NCBI RefSeq assembly: GCF_024198215.1
Contig: NZ_JAKCFA010000018.1
Location: 62,001 to 126,000 of the forward strand
Direction of reading: 5' to 3'
Length of the DNA: 64,000 bases
From: Myxococcus qinghaiensis
GTDB taxonomy: Bacteria > Myxococcota > Myxococcia > Myxococcales > Myxococcaceae
Positions 44,554-53,302 of this stretch are shown piece after piece. Positions within the stretch are counted from its first letter, which is position 1. Every line of letters starts with the position of its first letter. Below the pieces are notes generated by a model. That model had not been told where the DNA came from. It ran no database searches and worked only from the letters and a program-made list of their open reading frames with translations. A program made the translations under genes and the position numbers.

Positions 44554-46059
44554 ATGGCCGTGGCCGCCGAAGTCCGCATCGAACAGGTCGCCCGCGAGGA
44601 CCTGGTGATGTTCGTCAACGCGTGTTTCTCCTGCACGGGGCAGCGGGAGTTCTACGGTGACGCACGGGGGCAATCGGTCTCCATCGAGTTCCTGCACCAG
44701 TACATCCTCGGCAACTACCGGCGCCTGTACCGGCGCACGCTCGCCGCGGGCATCAACCACTTCAATCAGGCGCAGATCATCCTCAACCTGCTCGCCGTCG
44801 GCAGCCCGGCGGACCCGGTGGAGCGTCAGGAAGAAGGCGCGCTCATCGCCGCGGCGCTGCGCGGCCTGCCGACCCAGCGCGCCTTCCGGGTGCTGGAGTC
44901 CTTGCGCTCGCGGCACATCAACAACCGCCGGGCCCGGGCCATCGCCCGCGAGTACCTGGCGGGGCGCTCGAACCTGCCCTTCGACGCGGTGAAGTACCGC
45001 GCCAAGCTGCGCGCGGCGGTGGTGCATGGCCACCTGAAGCTGGACGGTGAGCTGGGCCCGTTCCTCTTCCGCGGCTGGAAGAAGCGCGTCTACACGCAGC
45101 CGTTGCTGGAGACGTTCCGCAAGGCCCACTTCGCCCAGGAGGCGCTCTACGAGCTGCCCTACACCGTGGCGGAGGGGCTGGCCCAGAAGCACGGCGTCCC
45201 CCGCGACGTGTTCCTCCAGCGAATCGAGCCCCGGCTCACCCAGGCGGAGCGACTGCGCCTCCAGGAGTCCGCCGCGCGAGAGGGCGCCGTGGAGCCTCAG
45301 GTGGACCTGTCGCGCGCTCCGCTGACGAAGCTGGCGCTCTATGTCCTGTCGATGAAGGAGGAGGTCCGCAAGGCGCGCCGGGACGAGCTGCACACCGCGC
45401 TGGAGCGTGCGTCGGCGCGGGTGCTGGCGCGGGCACCGGCCACGCTCGGGCGCGTGGCGGCGGTGCTGGACAACAGCTACTCCTCGTCGGGCTCGTTGCA
45501 GAAGCGGCGGCGTCCCCTGGGCGTGGCCCTGGCGTCGCACTATCTGCTGTCCGCCTCCGCTCGCGAGTACCGCGCCTTCTGGACGTGCCCCGTGGAGGAG
45601 CCATTGCTCGTCACCGCACGGGGGCAGACGGACCTCGCCACGCCGCTCCTGGATGCGCTGGCCTGGGGCGCGGAGCTGGTGGTCATCGTCTCCGACGGCT
45701 ACGACAATGATCCGCCCAAGGCCGTGGCGGAGCTGACGCGGGTGTTCCGCGAGCGGTTGGACCCGGGACGCCGCACGGCGCTGGTGCACGTCAACCCCGT
45801 CTTCGATGCGGAGGAGTACTCGCCGCGCTCGTTCGGTGGCGCGGTGGCCACGGTGGGCGTGAGGGACGCAGAGGACGTGCCCACGGTGCTGGGTTTCGCG
45901 CGCTTCGCGGAGGGCACCGCGTCGCTGGCGGAGCTGGAGCGCTATCTCTCCGCGCGGGTGGCGTCCTGGCTGGAGCGTGACGCACGCAGGAACGCCAGTG
46001 CGGAGGCCAGCGTGGCACCGGGAGTGCCCGTCGTAGGAGTGGAGGAGGGCGAGGCATGA
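44554..46059 (+). CDS. Helical-repeat protein with C-terminal von Willebrand A domain (TROVE/Ro-like layout)
   Basis: The product has 501 residues. ATG 44554 is preferred over GTG 44545, which is too close to GGAGG. Residues about 1-295 are alpha-helical repeats with many basic residues. A vWA domain follows from about 300 with a complete metal site: DNSYS (D306, S308, S310), T359 in GQTDLA and D381 in VSDGYDN. Helical repeats plus a C-terminal vWA domain is the plan of Ro60/TROVE RNA-binding proteins, but I cannot confirm family membership. No signal peptide, so cytosolic. The next gene starts within its stop (ATGA). Confidence 0.82.
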   Translation: MAVAAEVRIEQVAREDLVMFVNACFSCTGQREFYGDARGQSVSIEFLHQYILGNYRRLYRRTLAAGINHFNQAQIILNLLAVGSPADPVERQEEGALIAAALRGLPTQRAFRVLESLRSRHINNRRARAIAREYLAGRSNLPFDAVKYRAKLRAAVVHGHLKLDGELGPFLFRGWKKRVYTQPLLETFRKAHFAQEALYELPYTVAEGLAQKHGVPRDVFLQRIEPRLTQAERLRLQESAAREGAVEPQVDLSRAPLTKLALYVLSMKEEVRKARRDELHTALERASARVLARAPATLGRVAAVLDNSYSSSGSLQKRRRPLGVALASHYLLSASAREYRAFWTCPVEEPLLVTARGQTDLATPLLDALAWGAELVVIVSDGYDNDPPKAVAELTRVFRERLDPGRRTALVHVNPVFDAEEYSPRSFGGAVATVGVRDAEDVPTVLGFARFAEGTASLAELERYLSARVASWLERDARRNASAEASVAPGVPVVGVEEGEA

Positions 46060-47234
46060 CGGACACGCGACTCATTCAACGCCTGGATCCGAAGGGCCTG
46101 AGGCTGGCGCCGTCGCAAGTCTTCGGGCGCATCCGTCTGGTGCCGGTGCTGCGGGACGAGGTGAAGGGAGACCTTCGCTTCGCGCGGAGGGACTACTCGG
46201 ACGCGCCGCTGTCGGTGGTGGCCCTGGAGGGTGCGCCGACGAGCCGCGGGCTCAAGTACGTCTCCTATATTCCGCACGGTATGGTGGTGAGCTGGGGCAA
46301 CCGGCAGGCGGAGGCCGTCTACGGCACGCGCTTGCAGGCGCCCGAGGGCAAGAAGGTGAAGGTGGGCCCGTTCTCCGTGCGGTTGCTGCACCGGATGGTG
46401 CACCGCGAGGACCGCAACCAGCTGCGCATGCTGCCGCTGCACCTGGCCATGGAGGGCTTCCTGGCGCTGCACTTCGGCGGGCCGGATATCGCCTGGGCGG
46501 AGTACTCGCGGGAGGCCCTGTCCCACGGGCTGAGCCCCCGCGTGGAAGGCGTGGTGCCCGGGTGGGCCAGCTCCGCGCTGGACGGCGCGTTGCGCACCTT
46601 CGAGGTCCACGAGCAGCAAGTGGGACTGCTGCTGTTCAACGCGGACGAGCTGCTCTCCGCGTTCATCGTCGCGCACCCGGACGACTACCGCCTGCTGCAC
46701 CGCACGCTGCTCGAGGACTTCTACGGGGACCTGCTGCTCCAGTACGGATATCTCCTGGAGGCGCCGGAGCTGGGCCTGTCCCTGGACGCGAAGCGCGTGT
46801 CCAGCATGGAGGACCTGCGCACGGAGGTGGCGCGCATGCGCGCGGACTGGGCGGCCTTCCACGGCTTCATGGCGGGCGGGCTGTTCGGCGTGGAGGTGAC
46901 GTCCCGGAAGGTCTACGAGGCCGGGCCCTTCCTGCTCCAGCACTTCCACACCAGTCTGGTCCCCTCGGAGGAGAACCACCTGGGCGAGGCCATCATCGGC
47001 CCCGATGGAACCCTGGAGTACCTCAAGACCTACCGGCTCTCCTCGGCACAGACGCGCAGGGCGTATCTGCTGCAACAGCTGGCGGCCTCCTCGTGGAACC
47101 TGGAGGACACCGCGGAGGAGCTGGGCTCCACCAAACAGGAGCTGCTCCTCCGTCTCCACAACGCGGGCTTCGGCTATCTGCTCAAGGACCACGTGCTGGA
47201 GGAAGCCCGGCGCTCGAAGGCGCGGGGCTCCTGA
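46056..47234 (+). CDS. Partner protein with C-terminal Fis-like helix-turn-helix
   Basis: The product has 392 residues, coupled by 4 bp to the vWA gene. Residues about 1-120 are strand-rich, 120-300 helical (LALHFGGPDIAWAEYSREAL, LRTFEVHEQQVGLLLFNADEL). The C-terminus (about 339-371, QLAASSWNLEDTAEELG then KQELLLRLHNAGF) matches the Fis-family helix-turn-helix pattern found at the end of enhancer-binding proteins. No AAA+ domain is present. It could bind DNA or RNA with its vWA partner. Its stop is 3 bp from the stop of a convergent gene. Confidence 0.78.
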   Translation: MTDTRLIQRLDPKGLRLAPSQVFGRIRLVPVLRDEVKGDLRFARRDYSDAPLSVVALEGAPTSRGLKYVSYIPHGMVVSWGNRQAEAVYGTRLQAPEGKKVKVGPFSVRLLHRMVHREDRNQLRMLPLHLAMEGFLALHFGGPDIAWAEYSREALSHGLSPRVEGVVPGWASSALDGALRTFEVHEQQVGLLLFNADELLSAFIVAHPDDYRLLHRTLLEDFYGDLLLQYGYLLEAPELGLSLDAKRVSSMEDLRTEVARMRADWAAFHGFMAGGLFGVEVTSRKVYEAGPFLLQHFHTSLVPSEENHLGEAIIGPDGTLEYLKTYRLSSAQTRRAYLLQQLAASSWNLEDTAEELGSTKQELLLRLHNAGFGYLLKDHVLEEARRSKARGS

Positions 47235-47237
47235 GCC

Positions 47238-48023
47238 TCAGCGCAGCGTCGAGAGGAACGCGTCGAGCGCCGCGTTGACCTTGTCCGGCTGCTCCATGTT
47301 GGACAGGTGCGCGGCGCCGGGGATGACCTCCAGCTTCGCTCCGGAGATGAGGTCCACCAGCTGCTTCGCCTTCTCCAGCGGGGTGATGGCGTCGTGCTCG
47401 CCCACCACCACCAGCGCGGGCCCGGCATAGCGCGCCAGGATGTCCTTGCTGTCCGGGCGCAGTGCCATGCCTCGCTGGGCCGCGGCGATGCCCTCTCGCG
47501 AGGCCGTGCGAATCTGCGCCTCCACCGCGCGCCCTACCGTCGAATCCGGAGGCGAGGCGATGAGCTTGGGCATCAGGGCCTGGATGACGGCGTCGTGGCC
47601 CTTCTCCAGGGCCTCCTTCGCGGAGGCCTCCCGCTTCGCCTTGCCCGCGTCGTCATCGGCGGTGCACTGCGTGTCCATCAACACCAGGCCCGCCACCCGG
47701 CCCGCGTCCTCGCGCAGCAGGGCCATGGCCGCGTAGCCACCCATGGACACGCCGCCCACCACGGCCCGGTCGATGTTCAGCGCATCCAGCAGCCCCAGCG
47801 CGTCACTCGCGATGCGGGACATCTCGGTAGGGCCTTCACCGAGCTTGCTCTGACCGAAGCCTCGGATGTCCGGGACGATGAAGCGGTAGCGCCCGGACAG
47901 GGCCTTCACCTGGGCGTCGAACGCGTCCCCGTTGAGAGGGAAGGCGTGCAGCAACAGCACGGCCAGGCCCTGGCCCACGTCGCGGTAGTGCAGCGGGATT
48001 CCATCCACGGTGACGGTCAGCAT
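47238..48023 (-). CDS. Alpha/beta hydrolase
   Basis: The product has 261 residues; ATG 48023. The fold blocks are HAFPLNGDAFD (oxyanion), DIRGFGQS, nucleophile elbow GVSMGGY, VVGEHDAITP (acid Asp) and GAAHLSNMEQP (His). The complete triad indicates an active esterase/lactonase-type enzyme (3-oxoadipate enol-lactonase-like). The substrate is not readable. It may share a transcript with corA, 19 bp upstream. Confidence 0.92.
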   Translation of the reverse strand: MLTVTVDGIPLHYRDVGQGLAVLLLHAFPLNGDAFDAQVKALSGRYRFIVPDIRGFGQSKLGEGPTEMSRIASDALGLLDALNIDRAVVGGVSMGGYAAMALLREDAGRVAGLVLMDTQCTADDDAGKAKREASAKEALEKGHDAVIQALMPKLIASPPDSTVGRAVEAQIRTASREGIAAAQRGMALRPDSKDILARYAGPALVVVGEHDAITPLEKAKQLVDLISGAKLEVIPGAAHLSNMEQPDKVNAALDAFLSTLR

Positions 48024-48042
48024 GCGTCCTCCAAGCGGGCTC

Positions 48043-48984
48043 TCAGAGCCACTGCTTGCTCTTGAACCAGAAGAACAGGGCCACGGGCAGGGCGACAATC
48101 ATCACCCACATGGCGATGTACGAGCCCCGACCCGACAGCGCATCGAAGTTCTGCCCGAAGAATCCGACGATGAACGACAGCGGCAGGAAGATGGTGGCGA
48201 AGATGGTGAGCTGCTTGGTGATGTCGTTCGTCTTGTTGGCCACCATGGACAGGTAGCCGTCCATGACGTTGCCCAGGATGTCGCGCCCGGCATCAATCTG
48301 CTCGTACAGGCGCACCAGGTGGTCATACACGTCGCGGAAGTAGAGCGTGGAGCGCTCGTCGACGTGGGGGATGCCTCGCCGCGCCATCAGCCCCACCACG
48401 TCCCGCTGCGGTGACAGCACCCGCCGCAGCTGCACCAGCATCCGCTTCATCTCGAAGATGCGCTGCAGGTGGGACTTCTCCGCCCGCTCGAAGATGGACA
48501 CCTCCAGGTCCTCCAGCTCGTCACTGAACGTGTCGAGGATGGGGAACTGCGCATCCACCAGTCCATCCGCCAGCAGGTAGAGGACGAAGTCCGTGCCGCG
48601 GCCGAGCGTCGAGTTCGGATCCGCGCGGATGCGCTGCTGGACGCCGTCCAGTCCCGCGAAGGGCAGCTCGTGCACGGTGATGATCCACTCCTTCGCGAGG
48701 AAGAAGTGGTGCTCATGCAGCGTCAGCTCGCACACGTCCTTCCCGGCGGTGAACCCCTGGAGGACGATGAAGACATGGTTCGGGTATTCTTCCAGCTTGG
48801 GCCGTTGGTCCAGGTGGAGGCAGTCCTCGACGGCCAGCTTGTGGAGCCCGAAGCGCTCGGCCAGTCGCCCCATCACCGCCTCGTCGGGGTGGAGGACGTC
48901 AATCCACTTCCGGCCCTCCTCACCGAGCAGTTCCTCACCCCCGGTGAAGAGGGTTCCGTCCTTCAGCAGACAGACCTGAATCAT
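48043..48984 (-). CDS. corA: CorA-family divalent metal transporter with GQN in place of GMN
   Basis: The product has 313 residues. ATG 48984 begins the standard CorA N-terminal domain (WIDVLHPDEAVM, FGLHKLAVEDCLH). Two C-terminal membrane helices are present, and the pore signature reads FFGQNFDAL (G277-Q278-N279) where CorA normally has GMN. The family tolerates GxN in some branches, so transport of Mg2+, Co2+ or another divalent ion is likely but selectivity is uncertain. It ends in the basic KSKQWL tail. Confidence 0.9.
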   Translation of the reverse strand: MIQVCLLKDGTLFTGGEELLGEEGRKWIDVLHPDEAVMGRLAERFGLHKLAVEDCLHLDQRPKLEEYPNHVFIVLQGFTAGKDVCELTLHEHHFFLAKEWIITVHELPFAGLDGVQQRIRADPNSTLGRGTDFVLYLLADGLVDAQFPILDTFSDELEDLEVSIFERAEKSHLQRIFEMKRMLVQLRRVLSPQRDVVGLMARRGIPHVDERSTLYFRDVYDHLVRLYEQIDAGRDILGNVMDGYLSMVANKTNDITKQLTIFATIFLPLSFIVGFFGQNFDALSGRGSYIAMWVMIVALPVALFFWFKSKQWL

Positions 48985-49064
48985 CCCGTAGCGCTCCCGG
49001 GCCTTGCGGCGCGGCCCCGGTCCGAGTGCTAGAACTCCCCCGCGCGGAAGTCGAGCGCTAGAGT

Positions 49065-50234
49065 GTGCCTCCCGTGTCCGCTGACGCCGATAACCCGCAG
49101 ACCTCCCTGACCCCAAGGCTCGAGGAAATCCTTCAGGCCCACCCCGACCGCGCCTTCGCGGGCCGGCTGCGCAAGGTGTACGCCGCCGCCGCCCAGGCCA
49201 TTGGCCGGCTGAGTGACATGGACCTGGTGAAGTACGAGACGCCGGTGGTGGACTCCAGCCCGGACCTCTCGCTCTGGGAGGAGATGGCGCCCGTCATCCG
49301 AGACACGGTGATGGACGTCAACGCCCTCTTGAACGTCATCCGCGAGCAGTTCCCCGCCCAGTCCTCGGAGGGACTCGCGGACCTGATGAGGGAGATGGAC
49401 GGCGCGCCCTCCAAGGACCCGGCCACGCTGCTCCGGGAGGCGATGTCGCAGCTCGCCCAGGGGGTCACCCAGCTCGGCGAGGCGATGCGCAACCCGTCCG
49501 TGGTGAGCGACAGGTGGACGCTGCTGGCTGAAATCCAGCGCTTCCGGGCGCGCTTCCGCGAGGAGATCAGCAACCTGGTCTTCGAGACGGCGAGCACCTT
49601 CGGCGAGGTGACGCGGGCGCAGGTGGTACCGGGGCACGAGGCGGAGGTGAAGGCGGCGGTGACGGTGCGCGCCATCACCGCGGACCTGGGCCGCATCCTC
49701 ACGGCGCGGCACAACAAGGTCCGCGAGGCCGAGCCCGAGGACGTGCAGTGGAACGCCCAGCAGCTCCAGACGGAGATGGACGCCTTCGGCCGCACGGCCG
49801 CGTACCGGAACCTGCGCGCGCAGGACAAGCGCCACATCGTGGAGATGCGCGCGGAGGTGGGGCGGCTGGCGATTCTGCCCAACCCCTCCCGTGAGGAACT
49901 CATCAAGGTGGTGAGCGAGCTGGACGCGTTCGTCCGGGGCCTGTCCGCCGTGAATCAGCGCCAGGTGCTCATCATCCATGACCGCGAGGTGTGGGCCTCC
50001 TGCGGCGTGAAGCTGGAGCGGGCCTCGTCGTTGGCGGACTCGGACGCGCCCGTCTCCGCCCGGCTCCTGGCCGAGGCCGCCGCCAGCGCCCAGTCTCTCT
50101 ACGGGCGGGCCTCCGACCTGGACGCGTTCCTGCGCAAGGTCCGCAAGCAGCCCCTGGTGCAGCTCGCGGGCCCGGAGCTGAGCGCCACCATCGAGGTCTT
50201 CCAGGGACTGTTGGCCCAACTGGACGTGATGTGA
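49065..50234 (+). CDS. Cytosolic helical protein of unknown function
   Basis: The product has 389 residues (GTG 49065; a second GTG at 49074 is possible). It is almost entirely helical, with amphipathic coiled-coil-like stretches and no signal or membrane segment. No domain is recognised. It is divergent from corA (80 bp apart) and shares one base with the next gene (TGATG), so it is coupled to the HAD phosphatase. Confidence 0.75.
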   Translation: MPPVSADADNPQTSLTPRLEEILQAHPDRAFAGRLRKVYAAAAQAIGRLSDMDLVKYETPVVDSSPDLSLWEEMAPVIRDTVMDVNALLNVIREQFPAQSSEGLADLMREMDGAPSKDPATLLREAMSQLAQGVTQLGEAMRNPSVVSDRWTLLAEIQRFRARFREEISNLVFETASTFGEVTRAQVVPGHEAEVKAAVTVRAITADLGRILTARHNKVREAEPEDVQWNAQQLQTEMDAFGRTAAYRNLRAQDKRHIVEMRAEVGRLAILPNPSREELIKVVSELDAFVRGLSAVNQRQVLIIHDREVWASCGVKLERASSLADSDAPVSARLLAEAAASAQSLYGRASDLDAFLRKVRKQPLVQLAGPELSATIEVFQGLLAQLDVM

Positions 50235-51055
50235 TGGCGGCGTCCAGCAAGGTGGAACCGCGCCCGCTGCGCGAGGCGGACCTGTCCCGTGTCGAGGGTG
50301 TCTTCACGGACGTGGATGGCACCCTCACCACCGGCCACCGGCTGCGCGCGGACACCGTGCGAGCGCTGGAACGGCTGTCCGCGGCCGGTCTGCGCGTGGT
50401 GCTGGTGAGCGGAAGGCCCGCGGGGTGGGGTGAGGCGTGGGCGCGGCAGCTCCCGGTGGATGGCGTCATCGTGGAGAACGGCGGCCTGTTCTTCCTGCGA
50501 GGCAAGCGAGGGCTGCGCAAGGTGTACCTGGAGGCGCCAGCCGAGCGCGTGGCGAACCGGCGTCGGCTCGAGAAGGAAGTCGGGCGGGTGCTGAAGCAGG
50601 TCCCCGGGGCGCGGCTGTCGGTGGACAGTGCGTACACGGAGGTGGACCTGGCCGTGGACTACAACGAGGAAGCCCGCCTGGGTGAGGCGGGAGCGTCGCG
50701 CATCGAGGCGCTGCTGCATGCGCGCGGGGTGACGGCGGTGCGCTCGTCCGTGCACGTCAACTGCTGGCTCGGTCGCTTCGACAAGCTGACGGCGACGCGG
50801 CGCTTCGCGCGGGTGGCGTGGGGCGAGCGGCTGGAGCCTCGGGACGGCCGTTACGTGTATGTAGGGGATTCTTTCAACGACGCCCCGATGTTCCAGGCTT
50901 TCGAGCTGGGCGTGGGCGTGGCCAACGTGCGCGCGGTGTTGGACCGCATTGAAGCGCCGCCGGCTTTCATTACCCGGGCAGCCGAGGGGAAGGGTTTCGA
51001 GGAGCTGGCTCGGGCCCTCCTCGCTCGGCGGGGCCGTGGGGCTCGTGAGGAGTGA
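50234..51055 (+). CDS. HAD-superfamily phosphatase (Cof/IIB type)
   Basis: The product has 273 residues. HAD motif I is FTDVDGTLT (D26, D28), motif II is VLVSGRP, a Lys sits before the cap-proximal strand (FDKLTATRRF), and motif IV is YVGDSFNDAPMF. The inserted C2-type cap lies between motifs II and III. It likely dephosphorylates a small sugar phosphate or similar metabolite. It is coupled to the helical gene before it, and the methyltransferase starts 4 bp after its stop. Confidence 0.92.
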   Translation: MAASSKVEPRPLREADLSRVEGVFTDVDGTLTTGHRLRADTVRALERLSAAGLRVVLVSGRPAGWGEAWARQLPVDGVIVENGGLFFLRGKRGLRKVYLEAPAERVANRRRLEKEVGRVLKQVPGARLSVDSAYTEVDLAVDYNEEARLGEAGASRIEALLHARGVTAVRSSVHVNCWLGRFDKLTATRRFARVAWGERLEPRDGRYVYVGDSFNDAPMFQAFELGVGVANVRAVLDRIEAPPAFITRAAEGKGFEELARALLARRGRGAREE

Positions 51056-51059
51056 CACC

Positions 51060-52256
51060 GTGAATGTCGTGAAGCTGGAGCTGGCGCGGGGACTGGGGCG
51101 CCACCTGCGCGCGGGACACCCGTGGGTGTTTCGCAAGGCGCTGGAGCACATCCCGAGGATTCCCGCCGGCAGCGTGGTGGACCTGACGGAGAACGGGAAG
51201 TTCGTCGCGCGGGGGTACTACGACCCTCACTCCGCCATCGCGGTGCGGGTGCTGACGCGTGACTCGCGGGACACGGTGGACTCGGGCTTCATCACCCGAC
51301 GCGTGCGGCGCGCGCTGGCCGAGCGCCTGTCCCTCATCGACCTGACGGACACGGACAGCTACCGCCTGATTCATGGCGAGGGTGACGGGCTGCCCGGCGT
51401 GGTGGTGGACCTCTATGCCGGCTGGGCCGTGATGAAGCTGTACTCGGCGGGCCTGACTCCGTATCGCCCGCTCATCGTCGAAGCGCTCAAGGCGGGCATC
51501 CCCGGCCTCAAGGGCATCGTCGGTCGCGATGAAGTGGCGCGCGACGATGTGGAGGAGGACGAGGGACGCGGCTCGGGGCGCATGCTGTACGGGCCTGACG
51601 CGCCGGAGCAGATCGCCATCCGCGAGCGCGGCGTCACCTTCATGGTGGACGTGTGGCGCGGCCAGAAGACGGGATTTTTCCTGGACCAGCGGGAGAACCG
51701 TCACCTCATCCGGCGGCTGGCCAAGGGCCGGGACGTGCTCAACTGCTTCAGCTTCAGCGGCGGCTTCTCCGTCAACGCGGCGCTGGGCGGGGCGAACACG
51801 GTGTTCTCGGTGGACATCGACCCGGAGGCCATCGCCCTGGCGCGAGAGAACTTCACGCGCAACGGACTGCCCGCGGAGAAGCATGACTTCCTCGCGGCGG
51901 ACGTGTTCACGGTCATCCAGTCCTTCAAGGAAGAGGGCCGCACCTTCGACCTCATCATCCTGGACCCTCCGGCCTTCGCGAAGAGCCAGCGCGCGGTGCA
52001 GGCGGCCCTGGATGGCTACGCGTCACTCAACCGTCAGGCGCTGGGACTGCTGCGGCCGGGAGGCCTGCTGGCCACGGCGTCATGCTCGGCGCGTGTGACT
52101 CCCGAAGACTTCATCGGCGCGGTGCGCGAGGCGGGCTTCAAGGCTGGCGTGGACCTGGCACTCGTCGAGGAGCGCTACCAGCCGCCGGACCACCCGGTGC
52201 GGTTGCAGTTCCCCGAGGGCAAGTACCTCAAGTTCTACGTGCTTCAGGCGGTGTAG
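51060..52256 (+). CDS. rlmI: 23S rRNA (cytosine) methyltransferase RlmI-like
   Basis: The product has 398 residues; GTG 51060. A PUA domain comes first (LGRHLRAGHPWVFRKALE), then an EEHEE-type middle region, then a class I SAM methyltransferase with KTGFFLDQRENR, LNCFSFSGGFSVNAALGGA, VDIDPEA and motif IV LDPPAFAKS. The TASCSARV stretch provides the catalytic Cys. RlmI methylates C1962 in 23S rRNA. A strong hairpin follows. Confidence 0.9.
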   Translation: MNVVKLELARGLGRHLRAGHPWVFRKALEHIPRIPAGSVVDLTENGKFVARGYYDPHSAIAVRVLTRDSRDTVDSGFITRRVRRALAERLSLIDLTDTDSYRLIHGEGDGLPGVVVDLYAGWAVMKLYSAGLTPYRPLIVEALKAGIPGLKGIVGRDEVARDDVEEDEGRGSGRMLYGPDAPEQIAIRERGVTFMVDVWRGQKTGFFLDQRENRHLIRRLAKGRDVLNCFSFSGGFSVNAALGGANTVFSVDIDPEAIALARENFTRNGLPAEKHDFLAADVFTVIQSFKEEGRTFDLIILDPPAFAKSQRAVQAALDGYASLNRQALGLLRPGGLLATASCSARVTPEDFIGAVREAGFKAGVDLALVEERYQPPDHPVRLQFPEGKYLKFYVLQAV

Positions 52257-52271
52257 CGCCGCCGCTCTCGT

Positions 52272-52296
52272 GGGCCCGGGATTTCCGCCCGGGCCC
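52272..52296. terminator. Strong hairpin between convergent genes
   Basis: GGGCCCGGG and CCCGGGCCC form a perfect 9-bp stem with loop ATTTCCG, 16 bp after the RlmI stop and 34 bp before the chaperone-like gene ends on the other strand. There is no T run, so it may act as a bidirectional terminator or an RNA-protecting structure. Confidence 0.6.
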
Positions 52297-52329
52297 GCGT
52301 GCGAGACAGGCGCCCGTCAGGTTCCGCTG

Positions 52330-52836
52330 TCAGGTTCCGAAGACGCGCGAGGCCACGCGGTCCAACACCGTGGTGCCCCAGTCGAGGCTGGCCTTCATCA
52401 GCCGCTCCATCTCCTTCGTGAACTCGGCGCCCGAGGGCATCTGGGCGTAGTTCCGGCTCAGGAAGAGGCTCTTGTTCTCCGTCTCGAAGTCCACCGTGCC
52501 GCCGCCCGCGTCGGTGCCCTCCTGGGCCTCCTTGCGGAAGCCGTCGATGACACCGGGCTTGGGGTCTTCACGGAAGCGGTAGACGAGCGCGCTGCACTCC
52601 AGCACCTGCGTGTCCGCGTGGTGCTCGAAGTAGAGCTGCGCGCTGCCCACCATGGCGCCGCCCAGGCCGTTCTCGTTGAGGCCCTCGCTCATCCCGGCAC
52701 CCTGCGTCTGCAGGTACCAGCGGACCAGCGCTCTCGCGGCCTCGCGAGTCATGGGGCCGCCCGGAGGCGGTGGGGGCTTGGCGAGGCCGATGGTGGCCAG
52801 CAGCCACTGGAGATGGCGGGAGAACGCGAGGGCCAT
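52330..52836 (-). CDS. Small CesT-fold-like protein, copy 2 (possible secretion chaperone)
   Basis: The product has 168 residues; ATG 52836 follows the stop of copy 1 by 1 bp. The layout is a helix, a beta hairpin (LGGAMVGSAQLYFEHHADTQ), a middle helix, strands (GGGTVDFETENKSLFLSRNY) and a long C-terminal helix, the same order as class I type III secretion chaperones (CesT/SycE). The N-terminal 28 residues are an extra hydrophobic helix with a Pro run. About half of the residues match copy 1 in alignment by eye. Chaperone role is inferred. Confidence 0.6.
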   Translation of the reverse strand: MALAFSRHLQWLLATIGLAKPPPPPGGPMTREAARALVRWYLQTQGAGMSEGLNENGLGGAMVGSAQLYFEHHADTQVLECSALVYRFREDPKPGVIDGFRKEAQEGTDAGGGTVDFETENKSLFLSRNYAQMPSGAEFTKEMERLMKASLDWGTTVLDRVASRVFGT

Positions 52837-52837
52837 G

Positions 52838-53269
52838 TCAGCGGGACGGAGTCGGGATGACCTTCGAGGCGACGCGCTCGAACACGGTGTCACCCCAGAC
52901 GAGGCTCGCCGCCATCAGCTTGCTCAGCTCGGAGGCGAACACCAGGTCGATGGGGCGCGTCGTGTACGTGCGACTGAGGAAGAGGCTCTTGCTCTCCGAC
53001 TCGAAGTCCACCGTGCCACCGCCCGTGTCCGTGCCGGCCTTCTGCTCGTCGCGGAAGCCGTCGAGGACGCCGGGGCGGGGCGCGTCGCGGAAGCGGTAGA
53101 TGAGGGCGCTGCACTTCAGCTCGCCCGTGTCGGTCGAGTGCTCGAAGTACAGCTGCGCCTCGCCGACAACGACTCCGCCGAGCCCCTTCTGATTGAGACC
53201 GGGGCTCAGGGGCGCGCCCTGAGCCGTCAGGTACGACTGCACCAGTTGAGTTGCCTCGTCACGCGTCAT
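52838..53269 (-). CDS. Small CesT-fold-like protein, copy 1 (possible secretion chaperone)
   Basis: The product has 143 residues, acidic, with no signal peptide. The order helix (TRDEATQLVQSYLTAQG), strands (LGGVVVGEAQLYFEHSTD, CSALIYRFRD), helix (VLDGFRDEQ), strands (GGGTVDFESESKSLFLSRTY), helix (ELSKLMAASLVWGDTVFERV) matches CesT-type chaperones. It lies 33 bp after the lipase-like gene. Type III chaperones usually sit next to the gene for the effector they carry, which is the arrangement here. Confidence 0.62.
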   Translation of the reverse strand: MTRDEATQLVQSYLTAQGAPLSPGLNQKGLGGVVVGEAQLYFEHSTDTGELKCSALIYRFRDAPRPGVLDGFRDEQKAGTDTGGGTVDFESESKSLFLSRTYTTRPIDLVFASELSKLMAASLVWGDTVFERVASKVIPTPSR

Positions 53270-53302
53270 GGTTGTCTATCTACCACGACTGACGGGAGGC
53301 TC

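Noticed and set aside
52317-52339. Direct repeat GTCAGGTTCCG x2 as an attachment site
   Set aside because: It is short, overlaps the end of a gene, and has no integrase or matching copy elsewhere in view.
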